The notes below the pieces were generated by a model that made no database searches, had not been told where the DNA came from, and was given only the letters and a program-made list of their open reading frames with translations. Shown piece by piece: positions 60,017-64,000 of a stretch of 64,000 nucleotides of DNA (position 1 is the first letter of the stretch; each line of letters opens with the position of its first letter). The position numbers and the translations under genes are program-made. Source of the stretch: Paenibacillus rhizovicinus (GTDB lineage Bacteria; Bacillota; Bacilli; Paenibacillales; Paenibacillaceae); the NCBI RefSeq assembly GCF_010365285.1, contig NZ_CP048286.1, positions 4,041,501 through 4,105,500 of the forward strand. Reading direction: 5' to 3'.

Positions 60017-62443
60017 ATGAAAGTAATCGTTTATGCTGTCGGAACGCCAGCAAACTCGTGGGCGGGCTGGTCGATTGCTCCGGAGGTTGATTACGCGTAT
60101 TGGCTGAATCCGCGTTTTCGGGAAGAAGCGGAGGCGGCAGAGGAGTCGATTGATTATTTAAGTGTGAGCAGTGATTCGGGGTGGGACGAGCTCTGCTCGG
60201 GGGACTTCGCTGTTAAGGAAGGAAAGAGGCACAAGAGACCGGAGGTCGATCGGATTGTCGCGTGGTCGGAGCCGCTGCCGTTAGGGCACGCGCTGCAGGT
60301 GGCGGCGCGCTGGCCGGGCGAAGCCATGCCGGCGAAGCGGATGGAGCAAACGTTGTCGCGCTTGATCGACAACGTTTGGGCGGGCGACGCCCGCCTAGGG
60401 CTGCCGGTTCCGCGGCAGCCGGAGGCACATGCGGAGCATGTGCTTCGCGGGGCCGAGCCCGGCGACGGCCCCGCATGGGCACGGGCGCTGGCGGCGCGCG
60501 CTTGCCGCGCCGCTGCGCTGCTGCAGGGCCGAGCGCTGCTCAGCAGCGAAGCGCTCGCCCTGCTCGAGGCCGCGGGCGCGGCCGGGCCGGCCGGCGCCGC
60601 GCCTGCTTGGAGCGCGTGGGCTCCCGCGCTCCAGCTGGCCGCGCTGCTCGGCCGGCTGCGCCTAGGCGGCGCGGTCGCCCCGCAGCCGCAGCCCCGGCTG
60701 CTGCGGTGGCGGTCGGCGCTGGGCGCCAGGCCGCGCCCGCGGCTCCGCTGCCAGCGCTGCGGCAGCGGCACGGCGCGCATGCGCCGCACGCCATGCGCCG
60801 CGTGCGGCCGCGCATGCGCGTACTGCGAGGCGTGCCTCACGATGGGCCGCAGCCGGGAGTGCGGCCTGCTCATTCTTGGCTCGCCGGCCAATGTCGCGCC
60901 AGCTAGCACAGCCCGCGGCAATGTCGCCAGCTTTGCCGCGCCAACTGATGGGGCTAGCGGCATAGCCGCCCAATCCGCCGCCCAGGCGTACAATGGCGTG
61001 CCAGCTAGCGCAGCCCGCGGCCGTGGCGCCAGCTTTGCCGCGCCAACTGATGGGGCTAGCGGCATAGCCGCCCAATCCGCTGCCCAATCCGCCGCCCAGG
61101 CGCACAATGCCGCGCCAGCTAGCGCAGCCCGCGGCCGAGCCGCCAGCTTTGCCGCGCCAGCCCATGGGGCTAGCGGAATAGCCGCCCAATCCGCCGCCCA
61201 GGCACACAATGCCGCGCCGGCTAGCGCAGCCCGCTACGATGCCGCCAGCTTTGCCGCGCCAGCCCATGGTGCCAGCGGCCCCATCACTAACTCGGCCACC
61301 CAGCCGCCCACCGGCCCGCCGGCCCGGGGCAGCGCCGCTGCCATCACCCCGGATCTAACCCACTGGGGCCTCAGCCCCGCCCAAACGGCGGCAGCCACAG
61401 CGGCGCTCGCTTACATCAACGCCTCCGAAACGCGCAGCCAAGCACGCCGCAGATTTCTGCTATGGGCCGTAACCGGAGCGGGCAAGACCGAGATGATTTT
61501 TCCGCTCATCGAATCTTGCCTGGACCGTGGTGGCCGAGCGTTAATTGCCACGCCAAGAAGGGACGTCGTACTGGAGCTGGACCCTCGTATCCGCAAAGCT
61601 TTCCCGGATGCGAGCGTAGTTACGCTCTATGGCGGCAGCGAGCAGCGATGGGAGCAAGGCGTAATAACACTCGCCACGACGCACCAGCTTTTTCGGTTCC
61701 GAGAAGGGTTCGACCTTGTCATCGTGGATGAGATCGATGCTTTTCCTTATCACGGCGACCCAATGCTGCATTATGCCGCGGAGAACGTACGCAAGCCGGA
61801 TGGCGTGCACGTATTGCTGTCCGCAACGCCGCCGGCTGCGCTTCGCATGGAAGCCAGGCTCGGCCGGCTCGCGCATGTACGCGTTCCCGTCCGTTTTCAC
61901 AGGCATCCGCTCCCCGTCCCGGTCCTGATCCGAATTCCGCCCGTCCGCAAACTGCTTAAGCAGCGAAGTCTGCCGCGCCGTCTTGCACTGTCCCTCCGCA
62001 GATCCATTGAACGCGGCGCCCAGCTGTTCGTATTCGTACAGCAGATCCGGGACGTTGAGCCGCTCGCCGCTCAGCTTAGGCACCTTTTCCCTTCGATAAC
62101 GATCGGCGGCACATCATCGCAGGATCACGACCGTGCGAGCAAGGTCATGCGATTTCGGGCGCGCGAAATCCGTTTACTTGTCACTACAACCATTCTTGAG
62201 CGAGGAGTGACGGTTCCGAAGAGCGATGTGTTCATTCTCGATGCGGACGGCAAGCTGTTCGATGACGCCTCGCTCATCCAAATGGCCGGCCGGGCAGGCA
62301 GATCCAAAGACGATCCAGCCGGTAACGTCTATTTCTGCGGATCTGCGCGGACGCGCGCGCAGCAATCGGCGGTTGCGCAAATTCGAGGCATGAACCGGAT
62401 TGCGAAGCGTCAAGGCTATCTTCTCGACAAGGAAAGGAAGTGA
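60017..62443 (+). CDS. comFA: ComFA: ATP-dependent DNA-uptake helicase with an internal repeat insertion
   Basis: 808 residues from ATG 60017 (AGGAGG 8 bp upstream); B. subtilis ComFA has about 463. ComFA is a cytoplasmic DEAD-like ATPase that helps pull single-stranded DNA in during transformation. The zinc finger is at about 245-280 (CQRCGSG...CAACGRACAYCEAC). The helicase core starts near 455, with Walker A TGAGKTE (about 485-491), Walker B VDEIDAF (about 569-575) and the helicase C-terminal motif QMAGRAGRSKDDP. Two additions enlarge it: an Ala/Arg/Leu-rich N-terminal part (about 110-240) and a low-complexity Ala/Ser-rich repeat region (about 292-430) between zinc finger and helicase. Confidence 0.88.
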   Translation: MKVIVYAVGTPANSWAGWSIAPEVDYAYWLNPRFREEAEAAEESIDYLSVSSDSGWDELCSGDFAVKEGKRHKRPEVDRIVAWSEPLPLGHALQVAARWPGEAMPAKRMEQTLSRLIDNVWAGDARLGLPVPRQPEAHAEHVLRGAEPGDGPAWARALAARACRAAALLQGRALLSSEALALLEAAGAAGPAGAAPAWSAWAPALQLAALLGRLRLGGAVAPQPQPRLLRWRSALGARPRPRLRCQRCGSGTARMRRTPCAACGRACAYCEACLTMGRSRECGLLILGSPANVAPASTARGNVASFAAPTDGASGIAAQSAAQAYNGVPASAARGRGASFAAPTDGASGIAAQSAAQSAAQAHNAAPASAARGRAASFAAPAHGASGIAAQSAAQAHNAAPASAARYDAASFAAPAHGASGPITNSATQPPTGPPARGSAAAITPDLTHWGLSPAQTAAATAALAYINASETRSQARRRFLLWAVTGAGKTEMIFPLIESCLDRGGRALIATPRRDVVLELDPRIRKAFPDASVVTLYGGSEQRWEQGVITLATTHQLFRFREGFDLVIVDEIDAFPYHGDPMLHYAAENVRKPDGVHVLLSATPPAALRMEARLGRLAHVRVPVRFHRHPLPVPVLIRIPPVRKLLKQRSLPRRLALSLRRSIERGAQLFVFVQQIRDVEPLAAQLRHLFPSITIGGTSSQDHDRASKVMRFRAREIRLLVTTTILERGVTVPKSDVFILDADGKLFDDASLIQMAGRAGRSKDDPAGNVYFCGSARTRAQQSAVAQIRGMNRIAKRQGYLLDKERK
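60890..61290 (+). repeat. 102-bp in-frame repeats inside comFA
   Basis: The sequence CCAGCTAGC and its variant recur at 60899, 61001, 61115 and 61217: spacings of 102, 114 (102 plus a duplicated 12-bp SAAQ unit) and 102 bp. Each unit encodes about 34 residues (APASAARGRAASFAAP...GASGIAAQSAAQ). Confidence 0.9.
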
Positions 62444-62450
62444 GCGAAAC

Positions 62451-63287
62451 ATGGCTGCAGATGGCATTTGGCAAACGATTCGGCACATAATTCCCTCTTT
62501 CACGGCGCTGCTAGCCAAACGGGCACGGGGCTGCCTAATATGCGGCAACCGCTGCGATTCGAAGCAGCCCGGACAGTTCGGCGCCTTATGCGAATCCTGT
62601 TATCGCGCGATTCCGTGGATCACACGCGTCTACTGTCCGGTGTGCGGACGCCCGGAGCGCTGTCCCGATTGCGTCCGCCGCCGACAAGCGGCTTTCATTG
62701 CCAACCGTTCGGCCGTACACTATGACGCAGCGATCCGAGAATGGTTGGCACTCTACAAATATCGCGGCCATCAAGCACTTGAGCCGTTGCTCGGGGACAT
62801 GCTGATAATTGCCTTTCGCGGATTGAAGGCCCAATTATCACGACACAATCACAATTCAGTCCCGCAGTACTTCGAAGCCGTCGTTCCCGTGCCCGTTAGC
62901 GAATCCCGGCTGCTCGAACGCGGGTTCAACCAAGCGGAACGGCTGGCTGCCCGTCTTGCTGCGTCCGAAGAGCTCCCGCTCTGGGACGTCTTGCGGCGAA
63001 CGCGGCATTCAGACAAACAGAGTCTCAAGACGCGCGGCGCAAGGCTTCGCGATACGCTTCATCTGTTCGCGGCTGACGTTGCCGAGATGACGCATCTGCT
63101 TCAGTCGATGATCCAACAACGCCCTTCCACAGTTGCCCCCGTCAGCTGCCGGCTATTTCTCGTGGACGATATTTATACGACCGGAAGCACGGCCAATGCA
63201 TGCGCCGAAACGCTTTTAATCGCAATGAAGCAGGCGGCGCCTGCCGTGCCGATCGAAATCTACTGCGTAACCCTTGCGCGTTCATAA
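62451..63287 (+). CDS. comFC: ComFC family phosphoribosyltransferase-like competence protein
   Basis: 278 residues from ATG 62451 (AAGGAAGTGA 7 bp upstream). The N-terminal zinc finger is formed by CLICGNRC, CESC, CPVCGRPERCPDC. The C-terminal phosphoribosyltransferase domain has the PRPP loop RLFLVDDIYTTGSTANAC (about 237-254) and RGFNQAERLA. It works with ComFA in transformation. comFB, which lies between the two in B. subtilis, is absent here; the genes are 7 bp apart. Confidence 0.93.
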   Translation: MAADGIWQTIRHIIPSFTALLAKRARGCLICGNRCDSKQPGQFGALCESCYRAIPWITRVYCPVCGRPERCPDCVRRRQAAFIANRSAVHYDAAIREWLALYKYRGHQALEPLLGDMLIIAFRGLKAQLSRHNHNSVPQYFEAVVPVPVSESRLLERGFNQAERLAARLAASEELPLWDVLRRTRHSDKQSLKTRGARLRDTLHLFAADVAEMTHLLQSMIQQRPSTVAPVSCRLFLVDDIYTTGSTANACAETLLIAMKQAAPAVPIEIYCVTLARS

Positions 63288-63437
63288 TGCTCCTTTTACT
63301 TTCGCTTTCAATTGCTCGTTCATGACGATTCTTTCACTTATCGCCGGCCCGTCCATGGTGACCCTTTCGACTAACAATGACCCGTTCACGTAGGAATCAT
63401 CCAATGACTGCTGATTTATCGTTAGCAACTTGCGCAC
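63282..63437 (-). CDS. Possible small protein (51 residues), unrecognised
   Basis: On the minus strand a frame starts with GTG (63437-63435), 5 bp after TTGGGGA, and ends at TGA (63284-63282), overlapping the last bases of comFC. It reads like real protein (TINQQSLDDSYVNGSLLVER, then MNEQLKAKVKGAL). A TTG 7 codons earlier is an alternative start. It fills a 302-bp gap that otherwise shows no gene. No family is recognised, and the open frame may be chance. Confidence 0.35.
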   Translation of the reverse strand: MRKLLTINQQSLDDSYVNGSLLVERVTMDGPAISERIVMNEQLKAKVKGAL

Positions 63438-63589
63438 AACATCCCCAATATCAGACAATCTACCACAAGCTTGACAGCGTTATTTCAATCGGCTGCCTCC
63501 TTCGAACTTGTCCAAAAAAAAGGATGAATTTTGTCTGTTAATGAGTTAATATGAAGTCACAATCGGCCACTTGGAAGGGAGCATGAATG

Positions 63590-64000
63590 ATGGATCTCGA
63601 TAACTGTCCTCGCTGCGGGAAATTATTTGCGAAGAACTTCCGTGACGTTTGCCCAGTATGCATTAAAGCCATCGACAACGAATATATGCTTTGTTCGGAT
63701 TACCTCCGCAAAAATAAAGGCACCACCATTACGGAATTGTCCGGCGCAACGGACGTAAGCATCAAACAAATTACGAAATTTATTAAAGAGGGCCGGATCT
63801 CCTTGATCGGCGCGCCGAACCTGATGTATCCGTGCGAGATGTGCGGCACTCTGATCCGCGAGCATAACAAGTGCGAGGGGTGCCGAGCGAAGCTGCTTCA
63901 AGAGGTGGATAAGGTACGGCCGAACCCGCCGGCGAAGAAGGAAACGAAAGAACCTACGAAAGCGCCTACTTCCGCAGCGTCCGTTTACCGCATTATGGAT
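63590..64000 (+). CDS. yvyF: YvyF-like flagellar operon protein (3' end outside window)
   Basis: 137 codons are visible, with no stop before the window ends. It opens MDLDNCPRCGKLF and has CPVC, then CEMCGTL and CEGC, making two zinc-ribbon-like pairs around a helix-turn-helix-like part (SIKQITKFIKEGRISL). This is the TIGR03826/YvyF pattern. In B. subtilis it follows comFC and begins the flgM-flgK-flgL operon, so flagellar genes should follow. ATG 63590 is 8 bp after AAGGGAG; 63587 is an alternative. No sigma-D promoter was found upstream. Confidence 0.87.
   Translation, partial: MDLDNCPRCGKLFAKNFRDVCPVCIKAIDNEYMLCSDYLRKNKGTTITELSGATDVSIKQITKFIKEGRISLIGAPNLMYPCEMCGTLIREHNKCEGCRAKLLQEVDKVRPNPPAKKETKEPTKAPTSAASVYRIMD

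Noticed and set aside
60890-61290. CRISPR array in the repetitive comFA segment
   Set aside because: The repeats are contiguous, in frame and translated; there are no unique spacers and no cas genes nearby.

Overview
The window reads as chromosomal DNA of a spore-forming, flagellated, S-layer-bearing member of the Paenibacillaceae (Paenibacillus, Cohnella or a close relative). The reasons are: moderately high GC; strong AGGAGG-type ribosome sites; a murA/spoIID/spoIIQ/spoIIID/mbl/flhO/flhP/fabZ neighbourhood matching the Bacillales order; several SLH-domain surface proteins beside csaB; and an 11-gene nuo operon without nuoE, nuoF and nuoG. No rRNA, tRNA, CRISPR array, prophage or complete insertion sequence was recognised. 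The assignment is from gene content and remembered family features; no database was searched.

Layout. 1-2.4 kb: the end of an unrecognised gene, then a Fur-box-controlled two-gene iron operon (secreted partner plus FTR1 permease). 2.6-13.4 kb: nuoABCDHIJKLMN, ended by a strong terminator. nuoC has an Ala-rich repeat extension, and a nested palindromic element sits between nuoH and nuoI. 13.6-16.9 kb: a subtilisin-like SLH protease whose 5' end looks frameshifted. 16.9-25 kb: DUF1146, murA, spoIID, spoIIQ, spoIIID, mbl, flhO, flhP and epuA, with candidate sigma-E and sigma-F promoters on the sporulation genes. 25-27.4 kb: a secreted Ig-like (Big2) protein on the minus strand. 27.8-35.6 kb: a CDP-alcohol phosphatidyltransferase, fabZ, phosphoglucomutase, a DUF5693 membrane protein, csaB and tagO, which are envelope lipid, sugar and anchoring functions. 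A second palindromic element lies between fabZ and the mutase gene.

35.8-56.7 kb is a surface-protein region. It holds a 1353-residue SLH protein, a probable main S-layer protein with a long leader and distinct codon use, a secreted repeat protein, a conserved small secreted protein, an unusual alpha/beta SASP, metK with an unidentified structured leader, a 1471-residue SLH adhesin-like protein, and a phosphodiester glycosidase. 56.8-64 kb: degS-degU, a membrane-anchored glycosyltransferase-like protein, repeat-rich DNA, comFA (with an internal repeat insertion), comFC, a possible small minus-strand gene, and the start of yvyF leading into a flagellar operon.

How it fits together: TagO starts wall-polymer synthesis and CsaB pyruvylates the wall polysaccharide that SLH domains bind, so the SLH proteins encoded here can be held on the surface. 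The phosphoglucomutase, phosphatidyltransferase and fabZ feed sugar and lipid supply. DegS/DegU and the ComF proteins are the post-exponential motility and competence block. The most intriguing unexplained signals are the metK leader (no S-box seen, several mutually exclusive pairings), a promoter placed directly before a terminator upstream of it, the S-layer leader with two in-frame starts, and two large nested intergenic palindromes.
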